DNA from: Enoplolaimus lenunculus
Taxonomy: Eukaryota; Nematoda; Enoplea; Enoplida; Thoracostomopsidae
Reading direction: 5' to 3'
Assembly: GCA_030248215.1 (NCBI GenBank)
Contig: JASANG010001251.1
Location: 1-64,000 of the forward strand
Length of the DNA: 64,000 bases
Below are positions 36,353-48,200 of this stretch, one piece after another (the stretch's first letter is position 1; each line of letters opens with the position of its first letter). The notes under the pieces were generated by a model. It did not search any database and had not been told where the DNA came from. It was given only the letters and a program-made list of their open reading frames with translations. The position numbers and the translations under genes were made by a program.

Positions 36353-36604
36353 CACTGTAAATTCCAATGAGTTGATTAATCAACTCTGCGAGAGAATTCG
36401 GTATTTTGTGTAATTTCTGATTTAATAACAGTAGATATTAACTCACTGACAGAGCTGATTTAATTCCGACTGAATTGATTAAAATTAAACTCAGAATGAA
36501 TTCAATCAATTCACAACTCTGAGTTCTGAAAAGACCTAATTCAGAGCTCTCAAACCTTTGAGTGGAGTCAACTCATTCTGAGTTAAAATCAATTCACTGA
36601 AATT
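36353..36604. mobile_element. CACTGTAAATTCC-type MITE
   Basis: ACACTGTAAATTCCAATGAG to AATTCACTGAAATT. The interior follows the family pattern (GTTGATTAATCAACTC, GAACTCTGAGTT). Confidence 0.7.
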
Positions 36605-36767
36605 AAGGATTTTAAGGTTTCATTCAGTCTTTAAGGTTTACGGTTACTTTGCGGGTCAACATTTTTACTTTAGACGTAAATTTTACATTATTGTTTATGC
36701 GTGGTTTATTTTAATTTTCATCGCTGTGCGGAATTTTACATCGACAATTGACGTTTGCTTTAAATGA

Positions 36768-37690
36768 TAAATTTCCAAAATTTTCAAAAGATTAAATTTC
36801 CAAAATTTTCAAAAGATTAAACTTCCAAAATTTTCAAAAGATTAAATTTCCAAAATTTTCAACAAAAGATTAAATTTCCAAAATTTTCAAAAGATTAAAT
36901 TTCCAAAATTTTCAAAAGATTAAATTTCCAAAATTTTCAAAAGATTAAATTTCCAAAATTTTCAAAAGATTAAATTTCCAAAATTTTCAAAAGATTAAAT
37001 TTCCAAAAGTTTCAAAAGATTAAATTTCCAAAATTTTCAAAAGATTAAATTTCCAAAATTTTCAAAAGATTAAATTTCCAAAATTTTCAAAAGATTAAAT
37101 TTCCAAAATTTTCAAAAGATTAAATTTCCAAAATTTTCAAAAGATTAAATTTCCAAAATTTTCAAAAGATTAAATTTCCAAAATTTTCAAAAGATTAAAT
37201 TTCCAAAATTTTCAAAAGATTAAATTTCCAAAATTTTCAAAAGATTAAATTTCCAAAATTTTCAAAAGATTAAATTTCCAAAATTTTCAAAAGATTAAAT
37301 TTCCAAAATTTTCAAAAGATTAAATTTCCAAAATTTTCAAAAGATTAAATTTCCAAAATTTTCAAAAGATTAAATTTCCAAAATTTTCAAAAGATTAAAT
37401 TTCCAAAATTTTCAAAAGATTAAATTTCCAAAATTTCAAAAGATTAAATTTCCAAAATTTTCAAAAGATTAAATTTCCAAAATTTCAAAAGATTAAATTT
37501 CCAAAATTTTCAAAAGATTAAATTTCCAAACTTTCAAAAGATTAAATTTCCAAAATTTTCAAAAGGTTAAATTTCCAAAATTTTCAAAAGATTAAATTTC
37601 CAAAATTTTCAAAAGATTAAATTTCCAAAATTTTCAAAAGATTAAATTTCCAAAATTTTCAAAAGATTAAATTTCCAAAATTTCCAAGAT
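36768..37690. repeat. 25-bp AT-rich minisatellite, about 37 copies
   Basis: Unit ATTAAATTTCCAAAATTTTC plus AAAAG, repeated about 37 times with very few differences (single T loss near 37,430 and 37,490, one GGTTAAA, one AACAAAAG). No flanking inverted repeats were found. The high homogeneity implies recent expansion. Confidence 0.95.
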
Positions 37691-38338
37691 TAATACAATT
37701 GATGCATTTTCGAAATCGTAAAAGTAGTAACCGTAGATGCCTAATTGTTTTTAATAAAATAACGTTACTACATCGAAATGTACTTTAGAACTTTTAGACT
37801 ACGTATTTTCGAGGTTCACAGAGATGCCCGGCCGGAAACCAGTCGCATAGACACAAAGGAAGCAGAAATGATAAACTATCAATAGCCCTCTTAGTCGTCA
37901 AACAATCGAGGCCGTCTACTGTATCACAGTAAAAATACAGGTATTTTAAAGGTTAAAACGGTGAAACTGGAATCTGTTCCGGTTACAGGTATGTAGATTC
38001 CTTTTTTGGCAGAACTGACTTGCTCCAAAGCTTTTTTGTTGATTGCCATATCCGTTAATGTTTTTCGCGACCTCGGCTCAGCGAATTTGTGTTATATTCG
38101 GTACTGCAACTATCCGTTGAATTAAACGTTTATTTGTCATGTATCAAACCCTTGAGCGATAATGCAAGGTGATACAAGATTGTAACTTTCAAAACTGAAG
38201 TATGCTTTAAAGTTTCGAACACAACTTTACTTATCCTGGAGTCAGTTTTGCCCTATAAGTAGGGATAATTCGTATTTATGGACTCTAATTATAGGTTTTA
38301 GAGACTCTATCTGCTCAATCAAAACACTGGTTCAAGAG

Positions 38339-38810
38339 TACTGTAGTGACCCGAATAAGAAGGGGAGGGTGGCGCTACACTTTTTACATTTTTCAAGTCT
38401 TCCGTCACCGTCCGTCGACCCTATATCGCCGTTCGGCATCGTACCCGAACAGATCGCGTACTCTAGTGACCCGAATAAAAGGGGAGGGACTGATATTTAT
38501 TTGGCCTCTCCAGAGGGTACCCCCCTTGTTTCGGTTACTGACTGTTATTTATTTTTAACCCACGCTCCGCCACCCTTCGTTACTGATATATATCCGGTAC
38601 TGCAATTATCCGTTCAATTAAATGATTGTCTTGTGACAAGGTTAGGAATGTACTTCAAAATTTAAGTACTCTTTAAAGTTTCGAACTCAAATTATAGTCA
38701 TTTAACCGCGACCGCTTACGGACTTTTATTAGGGATACGGACTCCTATTGGTTCGGACACAAAATGGGGACTCCCTCTTATTACCCCCCTCTTATTCGGG
38801 TCAATACAGT
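38339..38810. mobile_element. GACCCGAATAA-type element with an internal insertion
   Basis: ACTGTAGTGACCCGAATAAG starts the element and CTTATTCGGGTCAATACAGT closes it. Near its left end a piece of the GGGTGGCGCTACACT/CGTCACCGTCCGTCGAC family (38,368-38,460) is present, flanked by a repeat of the host terminus (ACTCTAGTGACCCGAATAA). Confidence 0.7.
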
Positions 38811-39189
38811 ATGCTTGAATAACAATTTGGTCTGCTGTATTGAGAAAAATTTGGTATGCACCTAAAATAGTTGAATTTTTTATTATTCTGATGTTGAATT
38901 TGAGTCTAAACATTCATTGGAATCGTATAAAGCTGCAAGAAATTAATAGAATAATTTTCTTTCTCATACATCATGAGTATCCTTCGGTTTTCAAACACGA
39001 CGGAGCGACTCACAGAGTCTGTACAAATGGTAATTAGTCCTATTCAATGGCAAAGTTTTACAGCTAAACGTATTTTCAAGCAATTTCACTTGTTTTCTAG
39101 CAGTTTTAGGAAATAGGATACATAGTTTTATTGATTGAGACTCAAAATCTCGCGACCATGTCGTATTATTCGGGTCGCTACAGTAATTC

Positions 39190-39690
39190 AAGTTTCAATT
39201 TATCTGTTTAAGCGTGTTTCGTTTTACTTTTGTCAAAATTTTCAGAAAAGAATTTCTGAAATTTCGCAGAAAATTAGCGGAAAAAAGCAACTTGACAACA
39301 TAATAAATTGCAGATATTGGCTAAAAATTAACCATCATTTTTACTAATTTTGCCTCACCTCCGATTCCGGCAAATTTCGTTGACCTCCGGCTCCGGTATT
39401 TTTCACCTCCGGTTGCATGCTGCAATCCATCACTCTCGTAAACAGCGCAACATTGATGGCACGGTACAACCAGAGGTCTGCCTCCAACTCCAGCACAAAA
39501 TCGACCTCCGGCTGCGATAAATTTTTTACCAAGGTTGCGGCAATTTCGGTAGTAAAATTTTGCATAGTTTTACAAAATTTATCCGTTTGACGCGTTTCGT
39601 TTTAACTTTTGGCTCAATGTTAGCAAAAAACACCCGAGATTTGTTGACCTCCGGCTTTGGTGTTATCTCCGGTTGCACCCTGACAGTCGG
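39190..39690. mobile_element. Two broken CCGG-type elements
   Basis: The TTTATCTGTTTAAGCGTGTT core with CACCTCCGGTTGCATGCTG ends near 39,420. A second piece starts CGGTACAACCAGAGGTCTGC at about 39,463 and ends CTCCGGTTGCACCCTGAC at about 39,682. Both share the core found in 28,213-28,652. Confidence 0.6.
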
Positions 39691-39952
39691 CCAAGCTAAC
39701 TTTCTTCTAAACTTTATAGAAGCGCTCTCCGCAAAAATGAACACTTCATTTATTTTCGCAACAACACACAAGCATTAAGCAGAATCCACAGTATACAGTT
39801 TACAACAAACCAAATAACTATACAACAAAACGTAAAGCTAGCATTAGGTATACATTAACAACACTGGTATTTTAGCACATTGAATACGGAAGACAATAAA
39901 TCCACTAAAGCTGACAAGAAAACAATTGTTGTATCAATATAATTAGATACTG

Positions 39953-40392
39953 CAGTGACCCGAAAAGGGAACAGCGGACTACTTATTTTGCCTCTACACA
40001 GGGCACCCTCTGTTATTCGGACTCAGACCGTTATTTTTCAACCCAATTCCTCTGATTTGGGCAACACATACTTTTACCTTGTACCAGCCATTTTCCACGG
40101 TTTAATTCATTAGTTTAGGAATATATATACTTAGACACGCTGTTGCGAATATAAATAACGTATTATATTTTGAGTAACAGTCAAATTCTGTACTGAACTT
40201 AATTAGGCCAAGGAAAGATTTACACGATTTCACTCGGGTGATTTCCGTGTTATGGCGTAATTAGTAATTTAAACAACCACTTACGAACTCTATATAATTA
40301 AGGAAATACACTCCTATTGATTCAGACCCAAAATAGGGACCCCGGACTCTTATTACGACCCACACTGTCTTACTCGGGTCACTACAGTAGGA
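39953..40392. mobile_element. GACCCGAATAA-type element
   Basis: CTGCAGTGACCCGAAAAGGG at the left and CTTACTCGGGTCACTACAGT at the right, about 440 bp, with GACTCAGACCGTTATTTTT inside. Confidence 0.7.
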
Positions 40393-40529
40393 ACCTTTGG
40401 TAACGTTTTGCACAAGTACCAATCACACCAAACATGCACCGGCGCAGAGAACCGTAAATTTTATTATTACTCCAATGATCCGAATAAACAAGGGTTCATA
40501 TTTTGATTCCCAATCAATAGAAGTCTACA

Positions 40530-40635
40530 TCACAGTAGGCATTACCCGCGGGAATACGTGGGTCGGGTAAAGAATTTCAGCCGCTGGTATACCCGCGGGT
40601 AGATTTATATAACGCGGGAAAAATTTAGTTTTTAC
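40530..40635. repeat. CCCGCGGGT-motif element
   Basis: ATTACCCGCGGGAATACG, GGGTCGGGTAAAGAATTT and TATACCCGCGGGTAGATT recur within 100 bp. A partner piece with TTACCCGCGTG, TTACCCGACCCGC and TGCCCGCGGGTAAAG lies in the first intron of the forkhead gene (50,125-50,225). Confidence 0.55.
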
Positions 40636-40867
40636 CTGCGCCAAACTCTGAAGTTACGAGGTGCAACACACAAAATATTGTCTGTAGTTGTACTTCGGGT
40701 CATTTGCTGTTTGGTGCTTTATTTAGTTCGGTTTGAAATTATGCTGATTCTAGTAAACTTTCATGTGTAAGTTTCGTTGAAGGTATAATACAAAGTGCTG
40801 TACGAAGAGCTTAAATTTGGAATTAATAAATTTAAACCTGACGCATCTATGTGAACTATGTATATAT

Positions 40868-41255
40868 TACAACCAGGGATCGACCGGATACCCGACTCCG
40901 GTTTAATATCCGGGAAAAACCAACATCCGTTACGGTTCCGGTATAAACCTACTGAATACCGGATATTTGTTGAGGTTGTGGTTCCAAATATCACAAAACT
41001 GGTTTTTAGACGTCGAAATACTAGATATTTTGCAGCGACTGCACTACTGGGCATGTTCAGAGTGGACACTGACATGAAACGAAAAATCCACTCCAACAGT
41101 TACGTAATCGTAAATTCACAAATACATATTTTTGCACGACTCAAATATATACTTCCAACAGTGTACAAATTTAGATCCTATATCCGGTTAACATCCGGTT
41201 CCGGTATCTCTTTAAAATCAATACCCGTTCGATCCCTGATTACAACATGGCATTA
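40868..41255. mobile_element. ACCGG-rich element with CAGGGATCGA ends
   Basis: ACAACCAGGGATCGACCGGA at the left and CCCGTTCGATCCCTGATTAC at the right are inverted. GGTTCCGGTATAAACC, TACCGGATATTTG and ACATCCGGTTCCGGTATC lie inside. About 390 bp, no coding capacity. Confidence 0.65.
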
Positions 41256-41892
41256 TCCGGTAATAGGTTTATATAGTTTAAAACACATTTCCATACTACA
41301 ATACATAAGACGAGCAAACTAAACACACAGACAACTTTACATATTGACTTCACCTAAAATACATTGTTTACACGACCAGTTTTTTTAGGCCGCAACTGTA
41401 AAGGTGGGTCCGCGGTTTAAACCAGCAATAATTCTTCCACCCCCAATCTTTTCCGAATCTACTTCAAATTCGCCGCCTGACAACTCAACCAACAGTGTCC
41501 AAAACCTATTAATAAATACAAGCGTAATCCTAAGCGTAATCCTAAACCTAAACCTAAACCTAAGCCTAATAATGGACGACGAATCATCGGGTAGATCAAG
41601 TTTCAGATGACAATCTGTCCGGATGGATGACGGGATTGTCGTTATACCACTATTTTTACAGAGTACAGCAATAGGTTTTGCGGTTCAATAGCTACTACAG
41701 ACAACGTATATTGTCAAAACGCCATTACATTCCGTGAATATAGTTTTAGAACAATGCCAACATCGAATTGTTTAGATAACAAATATTTCGACAAATTGTA
41801 GGCCAATCTCACTACAAAAACCAAACATATACATATACAAAGATACTTTATATGTACATATTAGAGAGCAATTCGGTTGACGTACCTACTAA

Positions 41893-42857
41893 ATTTATTG
41901 AGCGAAGCGAAACTCCGAGCGAAGCTCGGAGTTTCGCGAAGCGTTTTATGTTTTGTACTTGGGGGTCGAAAGGTGGATGTCCGTCCGTCCGTCTGTCCGT
42001 CTGTCCGTCTGTCCGTCTGTCCGTCCGAAAAGAATCTCATGAACGGCTGAACCGATTTCAATAAACTTTTTTTGCTTGAAAGCCAATTATACTGGGGTGT
42101 TAACCTCGCATTGGGGTATTAAAATTTTAAGCCGTTTATTAGCTACAGGCTAATTTGCATAATTATTTAAGCCTAAATTAGGACTTTCCACAATATTTCT
42201 CTAATTATTACAGTTAGAAACATTCTAATTTTAGCGTTATAGAGTTTTTGGGTGCGAGGAACCTACGTAGACTGTTTACAAACCTCCAAAATCGATAATT
42301 GAGCAGTTAGCTAATAGATAATTTGCATATTAACATAGTTTATAAGCCTAAATTAGGACTTTTTACAATATTTCACTAATTATTAAGGTTAAAAGCAATA
42401 TAATTTCAGCAATAAAGGGTTTTTAGGTGCGAGGAATTTGAATAAATTGTTTACAAACATCCAAAACCGATAACTGAATAGTTAGCTAATGGCTTATTTG
42501 CATATTGCTTAATTGACAAGGCAAAATTAGGACTATTTAAATTATTTCAATAATTATTAGGGTTTACTGAAGGTTTTTGGGTGCGAGGAATCTGAATAAA
42601 TTGTTTACAAACCTCCAAAACCGATAATTGAATAGTTAGCTTATAGCTAATTTGCATATTTGCTTAATTGACGAGACAAAATTAGGACTTTATAAAATTA
42701 TTCTAATAATTATTAGGGTGGCTGAAGGGTTTTTGGGTGCGAGGAATCTGATGAAATTCCTTAAAAGCCTCGAAAACTGATAAATGAATAGTTAGCTAAT
42801 AACTAATTTGCATATTACCTTAATTGATTACGTGTGTTCGAGCTTCGCTCAATAAAT
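41893..42857. mobile_element. 965-bp non-autonomous terminal-inverted-repeat element
   Basis: Exact 16-bp ends ATTTATTGAGCGAAGC and GCTTCGCTCAATAAAT. Near the left end, GCGAAACTCCGAGC-GAA-GCTCGGAGTTTCGC forms a 14-bp hairpin, then a CCGTCTGT microsatellite (41,980-42,028) and AACGGCTGAACCGATTTCAA. The body is four diverged units of 150-180 bp, each with GGGTGCGAGGAA (42,251, 42,429, 42,581, 42,737) and ending in TTAGCTAATAG.TAATTTGC. No clear target duplication and no transposase. Confidence 0.85.
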
Positions 42858-44860
42858 GTAGTCCCACTACGACTGGTACAATAATTGTACACACAAAAAA
42901 TAAACACAACATCAACAATCAGCAGCAACGACATGTTTCAGCAAATGCTTGATTTTCACTATTTTAACAAGATTTATTTTTTGTTAATTTTTAGAAAATT
43001 TTTAATAATTTTTATAATTTTTTCGTTCGTTCTTTAATCTTATTTCTGCTAAATGACGAAATCAACGTCACACCTTTTTCGAAAATCAGCCAAATTTTAT
43101 CAGCTATCTGTAGTGCGTTAGGATTAAGCACAGTATGATAGAAACATTTTTCTTGCAGATATCGAACGTCGCTTAAAGCCAGCGAATTAATCTAAGTATA
43201 ATCCTAAGCATTAGCCTAAATATTATAGTGATATATAGCTAACGAAATGTCGAGTCGATGAAATTTCAGATTAAACGGAGTCAGTCGACGAGTTGTCGGG
43301 CGACGAATTATCATGATACCACCGCATTATACACAGTTCACTTTGCTCATAACCTTATAAAAGAGCAGTCACAAAAACTAACAAATTACCACACATCAAA
43401 AGACAATTTAAATATTATTATAGCAGTCTACAAAGTTACATACGGTACAACAGTTTCAGTAATATAATATATATAATGTAAACGGAAGCACAAGTTATTT
43501 AGCACACGACGTACACACGTTAGCAGCACAAAACGCAATATATCATACACCATTTTTAACTAGAATCAATTATTTTAAGCGAAACACGTCCGATATCTTG
43601 AGATACAGAACCGAAAGCACAAAACATAAACCAGTACAATACCCACACATCCACGTCAACAATATTAAATTGCCAGTTTCATTACAAAACTCAAAAAGTT
43701 TGAAAAGCATCATCGCTCCCTCAACCAAATCTTAAGTTCTATAGTATTAAACTTTAAATTTAACAAAATTAAGCGTAATCTCGCATTACCGACAAACGAC
43801 AAATACATTCTTCGACCTCGGAGGACTAACACCAAGAGCGTATAACACCTGATAGAGTGCGAAGCTTACAGAAACGTAATTTTCTTGATTGTAGGTATCA
43901 TCGGAAGATCCCAACTTTGACAGTACCACGTCCCAACGAGGGAGGAGGTCTGGTTGCTATGGCAAATTTTGCGCGATAACCTGGACACGCTAGCACTGCG
44001 TTGTAGCGCCCACAAAACGGTACGAGATCCAAACGTTACTCGATGACGCAAATGATCCGTACGACCCTTCCACCAATTGGAGGTGAAGTATGCCAGAAAA
44101 AGGTGTCGACACGATACTACAGAATTAATTGCTAACAAAACCGCAAACTACATTTTGTCTAAATTCTAATATCTTATCACTATTATTATCTCACTGTAAT
44201 GCTTAAACTAGTAAAAAATGCACACAGCAAAAGCAAATGTAATCAAAACTAAAATACTCACACCAAATATGTATACTTGGAAGTTTAACATGGCACCATA
44301 TTTCAAAATAATTAAGTATCAATGAATAACACTCTACGATATATACGTACGACATAGATTTTAACAACAAAACAATACACAAACGTGTCCGTTTTGCCTT
44401 AATGTGCTACAACTATAATTTCCGGAAATCAAGCATAGACACCCAAAAACTAACCTTCAAATGGTACGTAACAATTTTTCTCCAGTCGCCATACAAACGG
44501 AACCCTAAATATATACTTACTTGAAGATGCCACAAAACAAAATTTTAAAAAAATAGGCAATATGAAACTTAAAGTTCTAACCCACTGTTGACGATAGGCT
44601 GCGGTATCGATGTCAAAAATTTAATTCTACACAAAAATGTCACCAAATTTCATGTAGCCTAAGTAAAATAGCAACACACTCGCTGTAGCTTAACTAAAAA
44701 TACAAAAGTCTGTCACCTAACTACAAACACTACTTATTTTGCCCTCTCACGTGACAAATATTTTCTCACACACACAATATATACTATTTCACGAAATTCT
44801 GACAATTACAGACGGACAACAACAGTAGTTTGAATAATTTGACTCTACCGACCATAGTCA
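42858..44860. other. Intergenic stretch, little recognisable
   Basis: AT-rich sequence with part of a dispersed repeat at 43,195-43,320 (CGAAATGTCGAGTCGATGAA; related pieces at 30,240-30,440 and 41,560-41,650). There is one GC-richer patch at about 43,800-44,125 that may hold a short exon (see findings). No gene can be supported. Confidence 0.5.
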
Positions 44861-45297
44861 AAGCCAAAATTTGGGAAAACGGGCTACGTTTGTAAACCGA
44901 AACCGTGTTTTGAAATTAAAGTACAAAAATCACAGCGGAGAATGGGTTGACGCCAGTTCCCATAAGCTACAACACCATTGCTACCGGCCAAAATTGACTG
45001 ATTTGACAAATTCAATGATCATCAAACTCATCATCACACTCGTCAGTTGTAGACAGCGAGACGTCTTCCATTTGTCGCAAGCGAAATCCATTGTAATTAT
45101 GTTCAAAATCGCGACGGATACGATTTGTTTCCGTGGTCCGAGCCCTAAAATTTAAACAACGCAAAACTAAACTCCGTAGGTGCAACTTGTCTACTTTCCA
45201 CCATGATTTGAGACTTATGTGTAAAGATGTACTTCTTAAGATGAAGAAAGTAGTAAAAAAGTACCTCCAACATAAATATATTTCTACCTGATCATCA

Positions 45298-48200
45298 TTA
45301 GAGTGCAATGCTATAAACAACGAAGAAAAAGTCTTTTTCGGCTAACCGTTTCACGCGTGATGTTCTGAGCAAATGAGCTTTGTTTGAATCTGTTGAGTCT
45401 ATCGGCTTGTAATTGGCGGCGTTGGCATCTGTTACAAATATAAACTAATTATAGATTACCATTTAAAACCCTCCTGAAACCGGACAAAGCCGCTCGATTC
45501 AGACATAAAAATAATTTCCGATTTCAAATTTTAAATCGCAAAACCTTGTACCGTTAGTATAGAATAAAAATATTTAACAATCAACTAACGAATAATAATT
45601 ATAACACAAAAAGTTATATATACACGTCAATTTTCGATAATTTATCTCACTTAGCAAGCAACTATGCACGATATAATTGGCCTAATATCTATCAAAAATA
45701 ACTACTGGTTTATGGAAGGGGACACGCCGGCCTAGCCCCTACGCTCACAAACAAAGATTAAAATCAAAGATTTTGTATGGCTTTGCACTAAGCCGTAGTT
45801 CGCCTTCTGCCTCGCTTCGCTAGCGATTTTTGTCAACAATTATCTCGTGTGTTTGCGCCCCCCCTTTTTTGAAATTTCTGGATCCTTCACTGATAATTAC
45901 CATTTCGATGGACAGTTGCTCCAGCACTTGCAGCAAGAGATTTAAAAGTAACCATAAGCGCCGCCGCTTCCATGTCTTCAATTGAAAACTTTGAGCAGCG
46001 TTTAGTTAGCGATGTTGCTAAAACCAGCCAAAAGGAGCCATTACAGAGTTTATATATAATTTAAACGACGTATTCCACAACTGAACTGGCTTAGTTGTTA
46101 TTGCATTACAACATTGCATTTCTGCAGAACTTCGACCGCTGGGCATTGGGGGTGGAAAGTTCTACAACCATCACCGAATCACATTTTTACATTCAAAACA
46201 TGCCACATCTTATGTAAAGCGTTCAATTCCACCGGTGATTTTTCACCTGCCGTACTTAATTATACGTTACTTGCAACTCAGACTCGAGTGTAAAATAACA
46301 GATATTCTAAACACTCAAAGTAACAATAACAAAAACAAAATAGAATTCCCTTACCAGGTCTTTGTATAACGGAATGAATTGTATCCAGTGGACTGTGAAA
46401 ACTGCGACTAAAATTTCTAAAAAACAACAACAAAAACACAATAAATAAATACAGTCAATAGCCGTGACTGTTTTGTTATATCCACATGACAGATTATGCC
46501 AATACCCAAATTAAGCAAGCTTACGGATTATATAACACTGTAACGTCTCTAAAAATAATCGCGGACCGCAATATAATTATCTACGAAATACAAAGTTGTA
46601 GATTTAATTTTTCGTTAGTCAAATTTTACCTTATTCGTGTAACTTAACATTACCCTCTTTTTTCATGCTGACGACGCAAATTAAAGTCTGTTATTTGTCT
46701 GTTGTTATTGTGTCAACTTTAGTTAAGCATCAACCTACTTTCGTACTTTTTCAGCTTTTCATTAAAATTTAGTTTCCTTTACTTTCAATGGACCTGTACA
46801 CTTAAGACGGGTTTCGTGCTTTCGCTTAGTTTTTTTAATACATTTTTATTCATATATTTCGCAAAACAATAAAACTTACCCAGAGCGATCTTGCGCGAAC
46901 AAATTTGGAACACAAAAGTGGTGCCCGGGTGTGAATTTGGCTATCAGATCTGCATGCTTTAAACATTCACTCGCAATAGTCCAACATTTTTCGCTTGTTC
47001 CAATCTAAAGAAAGTAAACGCACACTCTAATAAATAGCCATCTTTGTCTCAATGTCGATTAAGCTATGGTTGTAAAATGCAACCATTTTTGCAAACCAAA
47101 TCCTACAACAGCTTAGAGCTGCCCAGGTAGCCACTATTTCTGCCGGGACGGGTACCAACCGCGGCCAAGATAGAACACGTAAAGGTAACTATCAACATGA
47201 GCTACGATATACGTAGTACGTTTATGGTGGCTAACAAAAACCGATATGTTGTGCAGTGTGTACAGCAAACCGTGGGAAATCAAATATACCGTGTGCAGTA
47301 ATTTGTTGTGATTTTTATATTTTTAAACGCGAATTACGCGTGATGTTAGGATGGTTTTTCATGCAAGTCAATTAAGAATCATATATAAAAATTGGCCCCG
47401 GTTATGCCCCAGCAAATAACGTGATGGCACCGGCCCAGGGTTTTTTGAATCCACGAGTGAGTCTGGACTCACAATGTTCTCAATTAGACGCAAAACAATC
47501 AGCGGGACGCACAGTGGACTCAGCAGGCTAACAAAAATTTTTTGCTTGCATAAAACACAACGAACTTGAAATAACCAAAAATTAACAACTAGTAGCATAA
47601 AATACAGCAAAATATTGTTATTAGTATATACTTATAGGAGCATAGTATATACACGCTAAGGCAAGGTGGAACAGAATCCGATTCGACCGAATCCGAATCC
47701 ATTGCTAATTTGCCGAATTCGAACCTTTGGATAACACACATTGTTCTCAGCGACCACCAATTTTAAATATTTTAGCAACCATCTTACCGACCCCCATCGA
47801 TCATCTTTTGCACTCACCTCGCCATTGCGAACCATATCCGGTATCGCCCAAAAACACTCCGAACGGCGTAGGGCGTGTCGTACCCTAGTTGCCAAAGTTC
47901 CAGCATCCCAAGACGCATAGTACCGATACTGTGCTGCAAGCCGTTCACAAATAGACGCCAAAGTTAGAACACCTTTGTCTGACGTGGATTTTTCTGCGTT
48001 AGCTAGTATTTCGTAAACAAGGCAGTTAAGGCGGCACGATGGCCTTGTAGCCCGGTTGTTAGGTTTCGCAGAAAACGCTGCTGTTGCCGTTGGCGCAGGT
48101 TTCACTGTGGTGCCGCAAGAAGCCGCAACCAATGGAGCATCGGAGACTTGTCGAAGTTCCTCGATGCATTTCATTGTCATGGTAGCATCAGTTGTTGTAG

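Noticed and set aside
41980-42030. CCGTCTGT run as a CRISPR-like or coding repeat
   Set aside because: It is a simple tetra/octanucleotide microsatellite inside a terminal-inverted-repeat element.
44871-45155. Plus-strand frame with LKLKYKNHSGEWVDASSHKL
   Set aside because: It reads protein-like, but it overlaps a candidate minus-strand exon, has no clear splice partners and no recognised domain.
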